Shown here piece by piece: positions 25,606-34,697 of a stretch of 64,000 nt of DNA. The notes beneath the pieces are model-generated. The model did not search any database. It was not told the origin of the DNA and saw nothing but the letters and a program-made list of their open reading frames with translations. The stretch is from NCBI GenBank assembly GCA_913061505.1, contig CAJXSO010000002.1, positions 1 to 64,000 of the forward strand. The letters run 5' to 3'. Position 1 is the first letter of the stretch, and each line of letters starts with the position of its first letter. The DNA is from an uncultured Lutimaribacter sp. (GTDB lineage: Bacteria > Pseudomonadota > Alphaproteobacteria > Rhodobacterales > Rhodobacteraceae). The position numbers and the translations under genes are program-made.

Positions 25606-26556
25606 ATGCTTAAACCGCCCCTCACCATCTATCTTGCCGCCCCGCGCGGCTTTTGCGCAGGCGTCGATCGCGCAATCAAGATCGTTGAGATGGCTTTGGC
25701 CAAATGGGGCGCGCCGGTTTTTGTGCGCCACGAAATTGTGCACAATAAATTTGTGGTGGATGCGCTAAAGGCACAGGGTGCGGTTTTCGTCGAAGAGCTG
25801 GATGAATGCCCCAGCGACCGCCCGGTGATTTTCTCGGCGCATGGCGTGCCAAAATCTGTGCCCGCCGCCGCGCAGGCGCGCAATATGATCTATGTCGATG
25901 CCACCTGCCCGCTGGTGTCAAAAGTGCATATCGAGGCCGAGCGCCACGCCGAGGCCGGTTTGCAGATTGTCATGATCGGCCATGCAGGCCACCCCGAAAC
26001 CATTGGCACAATGGGCCAGTTGCCCCCGGGCGATGTGCTGCTGGTGGAAACCCCCCAAGACGTGGCCCGCCTGCAGGTGCGCGACGCCGACAAACTGGCC
26101 TATGTCACCCAAACCACCCTAAGCGTGGATGACACCGCCGATATTGTGGCAGCGCTGACCACGCGTTTTCCAGCCATCGTGGGCCCGCATAAGGAAGATA
26201 TCTGTTACGCCACAACCAACCGCCAGCTGGCGGTGAAAGAGATTGCGCCAAAATGCGATGCCATGCTGGTGGTGGGGGCGCCAAACTCGTCTAATTCCAA
26301 GCGTTTGGTCGAGGTGGGCGCGCGCGCGGGCTGCGCCTATGCGCAATTGGTGCAACGCGCAACCGATATTGACTGGCGCGCGCTCGAGGGCATTGCCAGC
26401 CTGGGCATAACGGCGGGCGCCAGCGCCCCCGAAGTATTGGTGAACGAGGTGATCGAGGCCTTTCAAGCCCGTTTCGATGTACGGGTCGAGCTGGTGGAAA
26501 CCGCCGTCGAGCGTGTTAATTTCAAGGTTCCACGCTTGCTGCGAGACACTGCATGA
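25606..26556 (+). CDS. ispH: 4-hydroxy-3-methylbut-2-enyl diphosphate reductase
   Basis: A 316-residue IspH, the last enzyme of the MEP isoprenoid pathway, producing IPP and DMAPP. The three cysteines that hold the [4Fe-4S] cluster are C17 ([11 protein letters not shown]), C101 ([11 protein letters not shown]) and C200 ([11 protein letters not shown]); the catalytic-site signature NKFVV near 47 is also present. It starts a plus-strand operon with DUF3429, a methyltransferase, rnhA and UPF0126; its stop overlaps the next start (ATGA). The 231-base gap to the divergent kinase gene should hold its promoter, but I see no clear consensus. Confidence 0.97.
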   Translation: MLKPPLTIYLAAPRGFCAGVDRAIKIVEMALAKWGAPVFVRHEIVHNKFVVDALKAQGAVFVEELDECPSDRPVIFSAHGVPKSVPAAAQARNMIYVDATCPLVSKVHIEAERHAEAGLQIVMIGHAGHPETIGTMGQLPPGDVLLVETPQDVARLQVRDADKLAYVTQTTLSVDDTADIVAALTTRFPAIVGPHKEDICYATTNRQLAVKEIAPKCDAMLVVGAPNSSNSKRLVEVGARAGCAYAQLVQRATDIDWRALEGIASLGITAGASAPEVLVNEVIEAFQARFDVRVELVETAVERVNFKVPRLLRDTA

Positions 26557-27005
26557 CCCAAATACCACGTTCGGCCCTGCTGTTGGGCCTGGCCGGCCTG
26601 ATCCCGTTTTTATGGGGCGCCATCACCCATGTGCTGCCCGATCTGGCGCTATGGAGCGCGGCCACATTGGGCCCCCGCTTTACCGGGCCTTATGTGGGCC
26701 TGTTTTATGGCGCGGTGATTTTATCTTTCATGTCGGGCGTGCTGTGGGGCTTTGCCACGCGCGCCAGTGGCCAGATTGCCGCCACCGGCTATGCGCTGTC
26801 GGTGGTGCCGGCCTTGTGGGCGTTTTTCATGACGGGCGGTGGCCCGGTCAGCGCGGCATTAAACCTTATGGCCGGGTTTGTGGGCATCTTGGGCATCGAC
26901 TGGCTGTTTTGGAAACAAGGCCTGGCGCCCGCATGGTGGATGCATCTGCGCGTGCTGCTGAGCGCGATTGTGGTGGCGTCTTTGGGCATCACCGCGTTTT
27001 TATGA
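26553..27005 (+). CDS. DUF3429 domain membrane protein
   Basis: A 150-residue integral membrane protein with about five helices. Segments such as [26 protein letters not shown] and [11 protein letters not shown] are typical of DUF3429. No function is established. It overlaps ispH upstream and the methyltransferase downstream by 4 bases each. Confidence 0.86.
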   Translation: MTQIPRSALLLGLAGLIPFLWGAITHVLPDLALWSAATLGPRFTGPYVGLFYGAVILSFMSGVLWGFATRASGQIAATGYALSVVPALWAFFMTGGGPVSAALNLMAGFVGILGIDWLFWKQGLAPAWWMHLRVLLSAIVVASLGITAFL

Positions 27006-27607
27006 GCGCCGATCCAGAAACACTGGCGCTTTATAATGCGCGGGCGGGCGAGTATGCCCAGCTGACAGCCGCAGCCCGCCCCGGCCAGCTGCTGCGCCAA
27101 TTCATCGCCGCCATGCCACCGGGCGGCCATGTGCTGGATCTGGGCTGTGGGCCGGGCATCGATGCCGGCCACATGGCGGCCGCCGGTTTGCAGGTATGGG
27201 CCACAGATGCTGCCAGCGCCATGGTAGATCTGGCAGCCACCCGGCCCGGCGTGCGCGCCGAACTGGCCGATTTCACCACCACCCTGGCCAAAGCCCCCAC
27301 CGCCAGCCTTGATGGGGTGTGGGCCAATTTCAGCCTGCTGCACGCCACTGCTGCCGATATTCCACAGCATTTGGCGGCCATCACCCAGGCGCTGCGGCTG
27401 GGCGGGCATCTGCATATTGCGCTGAAAACCGGCCAAGGCAGCGCCCGCGATGCTTTGGGCCGTCTTTATACCTATTTCACCCCGGATCAATTGATTGATC
27501 TGGTGCAGGCCGCGGGCCTGCAGCTGTGCCAGCGCCGCGATGGCCAAGACATGGGGCTTGATGGCGTGCCTGCACCTTGGGTGGCACTTTTGGCAAGGCG
27601 CGGCTAA
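27002..27607 (+). CDS. Class I SAM-dependent methyltransferase
   Basis: A 201-residue methyltransferase with motif I VLDLGCGPGIDAG near residue 40, an acidic residue ending the second strand (WATDAASAMVD) and a FSLLHA segment at motif IV. The closest match is to small-molecule methyltransferases of the UbiE/Methyltransf_11 type; substrate unknown. The start at 27002 overlaps the DUF3429 stop (ATGA); the upstream open frame is an artefact of overlap with ispH. Confidence 0.88.
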   Translation: MSADPETLALYNARAGEYAQLTAAARPGQLLRQFIAAMPPGGHVLDLGCGPGIDAGHMAAAGLQVWATDAASAMVDLAATRPGVRAELADFTTTLAKAPTASLDGVWANFSLLHATAADIPQHLAAITQALRLGGHLHIALKTGQGSARDALGRLYTYFTPDQLIDLVQAAGLQLCQRRDGQDMGLDGVPAPWVALLARRG

Positions 27608-27662
27608 AGCGCTTGCACCCTGCCCCCAGACACAGCTAGGAACCCCATAGCAAGGAAAACCC

Positions 27663-28130
27663 ATGCCAGATCTTTACGCCTATACCGACGGAGCGTGCTC
27701 CGGCAATCCCGGCCCGGGCGGCTGGGGGGTGCTGCTGCGCGCCAGCGAGGGCGGCCAAGTGCTGAAAGAGCGCGAATTATGCGGTGGCGAGGCCGACACC
27801 ACCAACAACCGCATGGAATTGCTGGCCGCCATTCAGGCGCTGGAAACATTGGGCCGGGCCAGCACCATCACCATTGTCACCGATAGCGCCTATGTCAAAA
27901 ACGGTGTCACCAGCTGGATTCACGGCTGGAAACGCAATGGCTGGCGCACTGCCGATAAAAAACCAGTGAAAAACGCCGAATTATGGCAGCGCCTGGATAG
28001 TGCCCAGGCGCGCCACACAGTGACGTGGAAATGGGTAAAGGGCCACGCGGGCCACCCCGAAAACGAACGCGCCGATGCCCTGGCGCGCGCTGGCATGGCG
28101 CCTTTCAAGCCACAAAAGCCCAGCACATGA
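27663..28130 (+). CDS. rnhA: Ribonuclease HI
   Basis: A 155-residue RNase HI that degrades the RNA strand of RNA-DNA hybrids. Catalytic carboxylates are D9 ([16 protein letters not shown]), E52 ([10 protein letters not shown]), D74 (TDSAYV) and D138 (NERADALA), with H128 in the GHAGHPENE loop. Length equals the E. coli enzyme. AAGGAAAACCC precedes the ATG. The stop overlaps the next start (ATGA). Confidence 0.97.
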   Translation: MPDLYAYTDGACSGNPGPGGWGVLLRASEGGQVLKERELCGGEADTTNNRMELLAAIQALETLGRASTITIVTDSAYVKNGVTSWIHGWKRNGWRTADKKPVKNAELWQRLDSAQARHTVTWKWVKGHAGHPENERADALARAGMAPFKPQKPST

Positions 28131-28753
28131 CCGCCGCGCTGATCGGCCTGGATTATGCCTCGGTTTTGGTCTTTGCCCTGACCGGGGCCTTGGTGGCCAG
28201 CCGGGCGCAGCTGGATATCATCGGTTTTGCGTTTCTGGCCTGCCTAACCGCTGTGGGCGGCGGCACCATTCGCGATGTGCTGCTGGATCGTAACCCGGTG
28301 TTTTGGGTGGCACAGCCCGGCTATTTGGGCGTGGCTGTGGCAGCGGCGGCGTTTGTGTTCTTTTCCGCCCATCGGTTTGAAAGCCGCCTGCGCGCCATTT
28401 TGTGGCTGGATGCCTGCGCCCTGGCCGTGGCCGTGGCGGCCGGTGCGGGCGTGGCGCAAAGCCTGGGCCAGCCGGCGCCGGTGGTGGTGATCATGGGCAT
28501 GATCACCGGCTGCATGGGCGGGCTGATGCGCGATGTTGTGGTGGGCCAGGTGCCCTTGGTTTTGAAACAGGGCGAGCTTTATGTCAGCGCAGCCTTTGCA
28601 GGCGCCAGCGCCTTTGTGGCGGCCTCTTGGGTGGGCTTGCCCACGCTGGCCATTTTGGGGCTAAGCGCCAGCGCCACTTTCGTTTTGCGCGCAGGCGCGA
28701 TCAGGCTGGGCTGGCGCCTGCCTGTGTACAAACCGCGCCCACCCCGGTCGTAG
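28127..28753 (+). CDS. UPF0126/TRIC-like membrane protein
   Basis: A 208-residue inner-membrane protein with about seven helices and two UPF0126 repeats. The repeats are seen as [17 protein letters not shown] near residue 44 and [16 protein letters not shown] near 130. Bacterial relatives include TRIC-type cation channels and YadS/YicG-like proteins implicated in glycine or cation transport, so transport is likely but the substrate is open. It is coupled to rnhA by ATGA and ends 17 bases from the convergent leuA. Confidence 0.9.
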   Translation: MTAALIGLDYASVLVFALTGALVASRAQLDIIGFAFLACLTAVGGGTIRDVLLDRNPVFWVAQPGYLGVAVAAAAFVFFSAHRFESRLRAILWLDACALAVAVAAGAGVAQSLGQPAPVVVIMGMITGCMGGLMRDVVVGQVPLVLKQGELYVSAAFAGASAFVAASWVGLPTLAILGLSASATFVLRAGAIRLGWRLPVYKPRPPRS

Positions 28754-28770
28754 GGCGGGCGCGGCCATGA

Positions 28771-30339
28771 TCAGCTCATGTCGCGATAGTTGATTTCTTT
28801 GCGGTCTTGGCCGGTTTTATCGCGGCGCACCAACAGCCGGTTCAGCGCATTCACATAGGCCTTGGCCGAGGCCAGAACCGTATCGGTATCGGCCGATTGG
28901 CCCGTAGCGATATTGCCATCTTCCTCGAGCCGCACAGAAACGGTGGCCTGCGCATCGGTGCCTTCGGTGACAGCATGCACCTGATACAGCTGCAGCCGCG
29001 CCTTATTGGGGTGCAATTCGCGCACAGCCTTAAAGGTGGCATCAACCGGCCCATCGCCATTTTGCGTGGCGCTGACCTGGGCACCATCGATTTCCATGCT
29101 CAGCACTGCCTCGGCTGGGCCGCCTGTGCCACAGGCCACACGCAGTGACAGAATTTTCAGGCGATCGTTTTCGGGGTTTTCGCCCACCCGCATCAGCGCG
29201 ATCAGGTCGTCGTCGTAGACCTCTTTCTTACGGTCGGCCAAATCCTTGAAACGCACAAAAATATCGTTGAGCTGGTTATCAGCCAGGTCAAAGCCCAGAT
29301 CCTTGGCTTTGGCGCGCAGCGCGGCACGGCCCGAATGCTTGCCCAAAGGCAGCGACGAGGCCTGCAGCCCCACATCAGCCGGGCGCATGATTTCAAAGGT
29401 TTCGGCATTTTTCAGCATGCCATCTTGGTGGATGCCCGATTCATGCGCAAAGGCGTTTTTGCCCACAATCGCCTTGTTGAACTGCACCGCAAAGCCGCTG
29501 GCGGTAGACACCCGGCGCGAGACCGACATGATTTTGGTGCTATCAACCTGGGTGTAATAGGGCATGATATCGCCGCGCACTTTCAGCGCCATCACCACCT
29601 CTTCCAGGGCGGTGTTGCCCGCACGCTCGCCCAGGCCATTGACGGTGCATTCAATCTGGCGCGCGCCACCGGCCACAGCGGCCAGCGCATTGGCCGTGGC
29701 CATGCCCAAATCGTTGTGGCAATGGGTGGCAAAAATTACCTCATCGGCACCGGGCACCTCGGCGATCAGGCGTTTGATCAGATCGGCGCTTTCCATCGGC
29801 GCGGTATAGCCCACGGTATCGGGAATATTGATGGTGGTGGCGCCTGCTTTGATGGCGATCTCGATCACCCGGCACAGATAATCCCATTCGGTGCGGGTGG
29901 CATCCATGGGCGACCATTGCACGTTATCGCACAGGTTACGGGCATGGGTGACGGTGTCGTGAATCCGCTCGGCCATCTCGTCGCGCGTCAGGTTTGGAAT
30001 GGCGCGGTGCAGGGGCGATGTGCCGATGAAGGTGTGAATGCGCGGTTGGGCTGCATGTTTCACAGCCTCGAAACAGCGGTCGATATCTTTGAAATTCGCG
30101 CGCGCCAGCCCGCAAATCACCGATTGTTTCGATCTTTGGGCGATTTCCTTTACCGCCTTGAAATCGCCCTCAGAGGCAATGGGAAAGCCGGCCTCGATAA
30201 TATCGACGCCCATATCGTCGAGCATCTCGGCGATTTCCAGCTTTTCCTCGTGGGTCATCGTGGCACCGGGCGATTGTTCGCCATCGCGCAATGTGGTGTC
30301 GAAGATCAAAACGCGATCTTTGTCTTGGGTCGTCGTCAT
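28771..30339 (-). CDS. leuA: 2-isopropylmalate synthase
   Basis: A 522-residue LeuA, condensing acetyl-CoA with 2-oxoisovalerate in the first committed step of leucine synthesis. The HMGL-like catalytic barrel starts with [13 protein letters not shown] (R18, D19) and carries the metal-binding HCHND motif. The regulatory domain (about 400-520) binds leucine for feedback inhibition. The 261-base region upstream encodes a leucine-rich leader peptide (30426-30515) and hairpins, indicating attenuation as well. Confidence 0.97.
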   Translation of the reverse strand: MTTTQDKDRVLIFDTTLRDGEQSPGATMTHEEKLEIAEMLDDMGVDIIEAGFPIASEGDFKAVKEIAQRSKQSVICGLARANFKDIDRCFEAVKHAAQPRIHTFIGTSPLHRAIPNLTRDEMAERIHDTVTHARNLCDNVQWSPMDATRTEWDYLCRVIEIAIKAGATTINIPDTVGYTAPMESADLIKRLIAEVPGADEVIFATHCHNDLGMATANALAAVAGGARQIECTVNGLGERAGNTALEEVVMALKVRGDIMPYYTQVDSTKIMSVSRRVSTASGFAVQFNKAIVGKNAFAHESGIHQDGMLKNAETFEIMRPADVGLQASSLPLGKHSGRAALRAKAKDLGFDLADNQLNDIFVRFKDLADRKKEVYDDDLIALMRVGENPENDRLKILSLRVACGTGGPAEAVLSMEIDGAQVSATQNGDGPVDATFKAVRELHPNKARLQLYQVHAVTEGTDAQATVSVRLEEDGNIATGQSADTDTVLASAKAYVNALNRLLVRRDKTGQDRKEINYRDMS

Positions 30340-30363
30340 GTGTCTGAACTCTTTGGTTTGTGT

Positions 30364-30443
30364 CTGCTAAGGCTGGAGGCGCGATATGGTCAACCCTCTG
30401 AGCGGACGCGCCATGCAGGGCACGCTCAGAGGCGGCTTAGCAG
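30364..30443 (-). promoter_or_regulatory. leuA attenuator-like RNA structure
   Basis: Downstream of the leader's leucine codons, CGCTCAGAGG (30423-30432) and CCTCTGAGCG (30395-30404) form a perfect 10-base stem. An 8-base repeat, CTTAGCAG (30436-30443) with CTGCTAAG (30364-30371), can form an outer stem around it. The last leucine codons and stop of the leader lie inside these arms, so ribosome stalling would change the fold. No strong U-run follows the inner stem; whether it controls termination or translation is open. Confidence 0.6.
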
Positions 30444-30515
30444 TAGCAGGCCTAGCGCCAGCGCGGGCGCTGCGCTGATGCGCAATGGGAAAGAAATGTG
30501 GCCACTGTGTTTCAT
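30426..30515 (-). CDS. leuL: leu operon leader peptide
   Basis: A 29-codon reading frame, too short for routine gene calling, ends 86 bases upstream of leuA. The peptide runs from MKHSGHIS to a C-terminal LALGLLLLSRL, with seven leucines in the last eleven residues, several read by CTA, which looks uncommon in this genome. This is the expected design of a leucine attenuator: starved ribosomes stall here and alter the downstream hairpins. A TATAAC at 30524-30529 could be the -10 box, which would make the transcript nearly leaderless. Confidence 0.75.
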   Translation of the reverse strand: MKHSGHISFPLRISAAPALALGLLLLSRL

Positions 30516-30600
30516 GCGCCCAAGTTATACAGACCGCTTTGCAAATGAAAAGCCAGAAATGCACGTTGAAGCGGGCGGGCCGGGGCCTATCTGCTGGGCC

Positions 30601-31266
30601 ATGGAAAAAGCATTGATTATCGGCGCCTCGGGCGGAATTGGCAGTGCGGTGGCGGCCGCATTGCGCCAGCGTGGCGTGGCGGTTGCCACGCGCTCGCGCC
30701 GTGCAGATGGGCTAGACATCACCAACGAGGCCAGCGTGGCCCAGGCCATGGCAGGGCTGCAGGGGCCGTTTGATCTGGTGCTGGTGGCCAGCGGTGCGCT
30801 GGAAATTGATGGAAAGGCGCCAGAAAAATCGCTGCGCCAGATCGATGCACAGGCGATGGCTGCGCAATTTGCGCTAAATTGCATCGGCCCTGCCTTGGTG
30901 CTGAAACACGCCCTGCCCCTGATGCCGCGCACGGGGCGCTGCGTATTTGCGGCGCTTTCGGCGCGGGTGGGCTCGATCGGCGATAACCGCTTGGGCGGCT
31001 GGGTCAGCTACCGCGCGGCAAAGGCGGCGCTGAACCAGGTGATCCATACCGGCGCCATCGAATTGGCCCGCAGCCACAAGGGCGCAATATGCGTGGCGCT
31101 GCACCCGGGCACGGTGCAAACCGAATTCACCCGCAAATACCTGGGCCGCCACCCGGCAGTGCCGCCTGCCACCGCCGCCGAAAACTTGCTGACCGTGATC
31201 AATGGGTTGCAGCACGCAGACAGTGGCGGCTTTTTCGATTGGCAGGGAATGCCCGTGCCATGGTAA
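30601..31266 (+). CDS. Short-chain dehydrogenase/reductase
   Basis: A 221-residue classical SDR. The cofactor loop is GASGGIG at residues 8-14 and the catalytic set is S120, Y137 and K141 (YRAAK). It resembles C-factor-like SDRs; the substrate is unknown. The start at 30601 places the nucleotide-binding motif at the usual distance from the N-terminus; upstream ATGs in frame would run across the leuA promoter region. Its stop lies inside the first codons of the photolyase gene (7-base overlap), so both are on one transcript. Confidence 0.88.
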   Translation: MEKALIIGASGGIGSAVAAALRQRGVAVATRSRRADGLDITNEASVAQAMAGLQGPFDLVLVASGALEIDGKAPEKSLRQIDAQAMAAQFALNCIGPALVLKHALPLMPRTGRCVFAALSARVGSIGDNRLGGWVSYRAAKAALNQVIHTGAIELARSHKGAICVALHPGTVQTEFTRKYLGRHPAVPPATAAENLLTVINGLQHADSGGFFDWQGMPVPW

Positions 31267-32792
31267 CGCGCCTTTTGCCCGTGCTGGGCGATCAGCTGTC
31301 GCACGATCTGGCCAGCCTGCGCGCGGGCGACAAGGCCACAGATGTGGTGGTGATGGCCGAAGTTGCGGGCGAGGCGCGCTATGTGCCCCATCACCCCAAA
31401 AAGATTGCGCTGATCTTTGCCGCCATGCGCCAGTTTGCCGATGAGCTGCGCGCAAAGGGCTGGCGCGTGGCCTATACCCAGCTGGACGATCCCGAAAATA
31501 GCCACAGCTTAGGCGGCGAAATTCTGCGCCATGCCAGCCTGTATGGCTGCGATCGCGTGTTGGCCACGCGCGCGGGCGAATGGCGTGTGATTGGCGAAAT
31601 CGATGCACTGCCGCTGCATGTCAGCGTGCTGGAAGACAGCCGTTTTTTGGCCAGCCATGCCGAATTTCAGGCATGGGCCGAAGGGCGCAAGCAATTGCGG
31701 ATGGAATATTTCTACCGTGAAATGCGGCGCAAAACCGGGCTGTTGATGCAGCCCGATGGCACGCCCGAGGGCGGCAAATGGAACTATGACAGCGAAAACC
31801 GCAAACGCGCGCAGCCTGATATGCTGCGCCCCAAACCCATGCGCTTTGCCCCCAGCGCCGCCACACAAAATGTGTGCGCCATGGTCGCCCGGCATTTTGG
31901 CAATAACTTTGGCACGCTCGATGATTTTTGGTTTGCCACAAACCGGGCGCAGGCCCTGCAGGCGCTCGATCATTTTGCAACCCATCTTCTGCCGCAGTTT
32001 GGCGATACCCAAGATGCGATGTTGCAAGATGATGCGTTTTTGAACCACGCGGTTTTGTCGCCTTATCTGAATTTGGGCCTGCTGGGCCCGATGGAAATAT
32101 GCCAGCGCGTTGCGGCCGAATATCATGCAGGCCGGGTGCCGCTGAATGCCGCCGAAGGCTTTATTCGCCAGATCATTGGCTGGCGCGAATATGTGCGCGG
32201 CATCTATTTCCGCGAAGGCCCCGATTATACCAGCCGCAATGCCTTGGGCCATACCCGCCCGCTGCCAGCGTTTTATTGGGGTGCGCCCACGCGCATGGCC
32301 TGTGTGGCCGCGGCTGTGGGCCAAACCCGCCAGCACGCCTATGCCCACCACATTCAGCGCTTGATGGTCACGGGCAATTTTGCGCTGCTGGCCGGGGTTT
32401 GCCCGCACGAGCTGCATCAGTGGTATCTGGCCGTTTATACGGATGCATTTGAATGGGTGGAAAGCCCCAATACGATCGGCATGAGCCAGTTTGCCGATGA
32501 TGGTATCATCGCCTCGAAACCCTATGTCAGCTCGGGTGCCTATATCGATAGGATGTCAGATTACTGTGGCAGCTGCGCCTATAAGGTCAAAGAAAAAACT
32601 GGCCCACGCGCCTGCCCTTTCAACCTGCTTTATTGGGATTTCCTGATGCGCCACGAGGGGCGTTTTGCCAAAAACCCACGCATGGCGCAGATGTATCGCA
32701 CCTGGGCGCGCATGGCGCCGGCACATCGCGAAACCGTGCTGCGTGATGCAGCCAGCCTGCTTGCGCGGCTAGATGCGGGCGAGGTGGTTTAG
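31260..32792 (+). CDS. FeS-BCP family (6-4) photolyase/cryptochrome
   Basis: A 510-residue member of the iron-sulfur bacterial cryptochrome/photolyase family (PhrB of Agrobacterium, CryB of Rhodobacter). The N-terminal Rossmann domain begins LLPVLGDQLSHDL, and the C-terminal helical domain binds FAD. The four [4Fe-4S] cysteines are C348, C436, C439 and C452, matching PhrB C350/C438/C441/C454 at a constant offset of two. The family repairs (6-4) photoproducts or acts as a light sensor, with a lumazine antenna. The start at 31260 overlaps the SDR gene. Its stop overlaps the stop of the convergent gene by 4 bases. Confidence 0.94.
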   Translation: MVTRLLPVLGDQLSHDLASLRAGDKATDVVVMAEVAGEARYVPHHPKKIALIFAAMRQFADELRAKGWRVAYTQLDDPENSHSLGGEILRHASLYGCDRVLATRAGEWRVIGEIDALPLHVSVLEDSRFLASHAEFQAWAEGRKQLRMEYFYREMRRKTGLLMQPDGTPEGGKWNYDSENRKRAQPDMLRPKPMRFAPSAATQNVCAMVARHFGNNFGTLDDFWFATNRAQALQALDHFATHLLPQFGDTQDAMLQDDAFLNHAVLSPYLNLGLLGPMEICQRVAAEYHAGRVPLNAAEGFIRQIIGWREYVRGIYFREGPDYTSRNALGHTRPLPAFYWGAPTRMACVAAAVGQTRQHAYAHHIQRLMVTGNFALLAGVCPHELHQWYLAVYTDAFEWVESPNTIGMSQFADDGIIASKPYVSSGAYIDRMSDYCGSCAYKVKEKTGPRACPFNLLYWDFLMRHEGRFAKNPRMAQMYRTWARMAPAHRETVLRDAASLLARLDAGEVV

Positions 32793-33427
32793 CCCAAGGC
32801 GCGCGCGCGCTGCCAATGCCCACCGGCCTGCATCACCTGCGCATGCAGGGCAAAATCAGGCGCCCGGGCCTGGCGCAGCTGCGCCTCGGTCTCGGGGCTG
32901 ATGGTGGTATCGGCCGGGGGCGAGACATTATGCTGTTTGGGCACCACCGCACTGCCCAGCCGCGATTGCAGAAAATCGCATAAAACCAGGGGCCGTTCAT
33001 AGGCAAAAAGGTGATCCACCGCCAATTCGCCGCCCATACCGCATAAAAAGTCATACTGGCTGCCCACCCTTGCCATGGGCTGGGGGCGATCTTTCAAGGT
33101 TTCTTGCACGAACTCATCAAAACTTAGCCCCAGCGCCGCATGCTGCCCGGCCTTGGCGCGCGATTTGGGTTTTTGACGATACCGATACCAGCTGCGCAGC
33201 TGTTCAAGCGGGTCGCGCATAACCGCCACGCGGGCAGGTGCCAGCCCATAGGCATTTTGCAAAAACGGGGCAAAATCGGCCTCGTATTTGCGCATGCTCA
33301 TGTGTTTCAGAAAGGGCTTGTTGATCAGGCTGATATCGGCCTTGCCGCGCAAAGCCAGGTGATAGGCGGTCGAGCCAGTTTTCGGCACCGCAAACATAAC
33401 CAAATTGGCATCGACAAAAACCAGCAT
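32789..33427 (-). CDS. Sulfotransferase-like P-loop protein
   Basis: A 212-residue protein with a PAPS-binding-like loop, VPKTGSTAYHLAL, near residues 13-25 and a second sulfotransferase-like element RDPLEQLRSWYRYR near 75. These fit the sulfotransferase family, but I cannot name an acceptor, and no PAPS-synthesis or glycan genes are adjacent. The start is the ATG at 33427 (MLVFVDANLVMFAVPKTGS); an ATG six codons earlier is possible. It is convergent with the photolyase gene. Confidence 0.72.
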   Translation of the reverse strand: MLVFVDANLVMFAVPKTGSTAYHLALRGKADISLINKPFLKHMSMRKYEADFAPFLQNAYGLAPARVAVMRDPLEQLRSWYRYRQKPKSRAKAGQHAALGLSFDEFVQETLKDRPQPMARVGSQYDFLCGMGGELAVDHLFAYERPLVLCDFLQSRLGSAVVPKQHNVSPPADTTISPETEAQLRQARAPDFALHAQVMQAGGHWQRARALG

Positions 33428-33499
33428 CGCACACCCCTTACCCAAACAGCGCCCACCCTGCCCAGCCTTGGCGCCAATGTCAAAGCCCGCGCAGCACAG

Positions 33500-34072
33500 C
33501 TATGGCAGGTGGTTCAGCCGCCCAAGGCACCAGCCCTGCCCTGTATAGGCAATTTCAGTGACCGATAAATTATCGATCTTATGGGCAAAAGCCTCGTATG
33601 CGCCCAATTGCAGCGCGGTTTGCACCTGGGTCAGAATTGCCCCGAAATGCGCCACCACAACAATATCTTGCCCCGGGTGGGCCGCCATCAGCCGCGCCAC
33701 GGCCCCATCGACACGCCCAACCAGCTGATGCCAGCTTTCGCCACCGGGCGGGCGCACATCACCGGGGTTTTCCCAAAATTGCCGGATCAGGGCCTGATCT
33801 TCCACCTGATCAAAGCGCTGCAGCTCCCATGCGCCGAAATGCATCTCGCGCAGGTCAGGATCATGCGGCAGGCGCAGGCGTGGCCCCGCAATGGCATCAG
33901 CGGTGGCAACGGCGCGCTGCAGATCCGACGATATCACCAGCGCATCGGCGGGCAAAAAGCCCTGCAGCCGCTGCAGCTGCGCCACATCTGACAAATCGGC
34001 CGGCAGATCTGACCAGCCCACCATGGTTTTGGCATGGGTGGGCCCATGACGAACCCAGAAAAACCGGCTCAT
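33500..34072 (-). CDS. Histidine phosphatase family protein (possible CobC)
   Basis: A 190-residue histidine phosphatase. The phosphoacceptor is in VRHGPTH (H9), with further active-site elements ISSDLQRAVATA and a distal VVVAHFGAI (H about 140). Its start overlaps the cobU stop by 4 bases. Because CobC (alpha-ribazole phosphatase) belongs to this family and acts beside CobU in cobalamin assembly, I infer CobC as a likely identity. A general phosphoglycerate-mutase-like phosphatase remains possible. Confidence 0.85.
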   Translation of the reverse strand: MSRFFWVRHGPTHAKTMVGWSDLPADLSDVAQLQRLQGFLPADALVISSDLQRAVATADAIAGPRLRLPHDPDLREMHFGAWELQRFDQVEDQALIRQFWENPGDVRPPGGESWHQLVGRVDGAVARLMAAHPGQDIVVVAHFGAILTQVQTALQLGAYEAFAHKIDNLSVTEIAYTGQGWCLGRLNHLP

Positions 34073-34590
34073 GGCAACACCCCTTTCATGGCCAAGGGCA
34101 GCCCCGCCGCCACAAATGCCACCAGACCGGCCTGTGCGGCCAAACGCTGGTTCAATTCACCCTGCGCTTGGCGAAACTGCCGCGCCAGCGCGTTTTCAGG
34201 AACGACAGACAAGCCCAATTCGTTGGACACCACCACCACAGGGCAGGGGCATGCCGCCAAATCGGCCAGCAATTGCGCGGTTTCGGTTTCGATATCGTGA
34301 CCAGCCAGCAGGTGGTTTGACAGCCACATCGTGGCGCAATCAAGCAGCACCACACCATCGGCAGGCGCCTGCGCCAAGGCCGCCCCCAGCTGCAAGGGCG
34401 CCTCGATTGTGGCCCAGCCCTGGTGCCGGCGGGCCTGATGGCGCGCCACTTTTTGGCGCATCTCATCATCCCATGCCTGTGCTGTGGCCAGATACAAACG
34501 GTTGGGGGCAGCACCCATGGCCAGCCCCTCGGCATAGGCCGATTTCCCCGAGGCAGCCCCCCCTAGAACCAATGTCAGCAAAGGCAACAT
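34069..34590 (-). CDS. cobU: Adenosylcobinamide kinase / cobinamide-phosphate guanylyltransferase
   Basis: A 173-residue CobU/CobP, which phosphorylates adenosylcobinamide and adds GMP in the nucleotide-loop assembly of vitamin B12. The P-loop is GGAASGKS at residues 10-17, followed by YLATAQAWDDEM and a VVVVSNELGLSVVPENALAR segment typical of the family. The start is the ATG at 34590; the longer open frame from 34734 crosses the rpoH promoter. It is divergent from rpoH and coupled to a phosphatase. Cobalamin made through it could supply the dehalogenase encoded 22 kb away. Confidence 0.94.
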   Translation of the reverse strand: MLPLLTLVLGGAASGKSAYAEGLAMGAAPNRLYLATAQAWDDEMRQKVARHQARRHQGWATIEAPLQLGAALAQAPADGVVLLDCATMWLSNHLLAGHDIETETAQLLADLAACPCPVVVVSNELGLSVVPENALARQFRQAQGELNQRLAAQAGLVAFVAAGLPLAMKGVLP

Positions 34591-34606
34591 CTGCTCACCT
34601 AATTTT

Positions 34607-34635
34607 TGATCCAAACCCAAAGCACAGCCGTAACA
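34607..34635 (+). promoter_or_regulatory. RpoE-type promoter of rpoH
   Basis: TGATCC (34607-34612) is separated by 18 bases from TAACA (34631-34635). This fits the TGATC-N18-TAA pattern I remember for the sigma-E (RpoE/ChrR) regulon of Rhodobacter sphaeroides, in which rpoHII is a known target. It lies about 63 bases upstream of the rpoH ATG. Confidence 0.55.
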
Positions 34636-34663
34636 CCACCAAAGACGCAAAGAAAGCTCGCAA

Positions 34664-34677
34664 CGCACTGTAGTGCG
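34664..34677 (+). promoter_or_regulatory. Inverted repeat in rpoH leader
   Basis: CGCACT-GT-AGTGCG is a perfect 6-base inverted repeat centred about 27 bases upstream of the rpoH ATG and shortly before its GGGGGA ribosome site. It could be an operator or a weak mRNA hairpin affecting rpoH translation; no known motif is recognised. Confidence 0.3.
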
Positions 34678-34697
34678 GCAGACGACTGGGGGATACC

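Noticed and set aside
28716-28735. TGTGTACAAA word resembling the 7185 operator
   Set aside because: It is inside the UPF0126 coding sequence and only one half-site is preserved; taken as chance.
29335-30600. N-terminal extension of the SDR gene over leuA
   Set aside because: The extension is antisense to leuA and its leader region; the nucleotide-binding motif places the true start at 30601.
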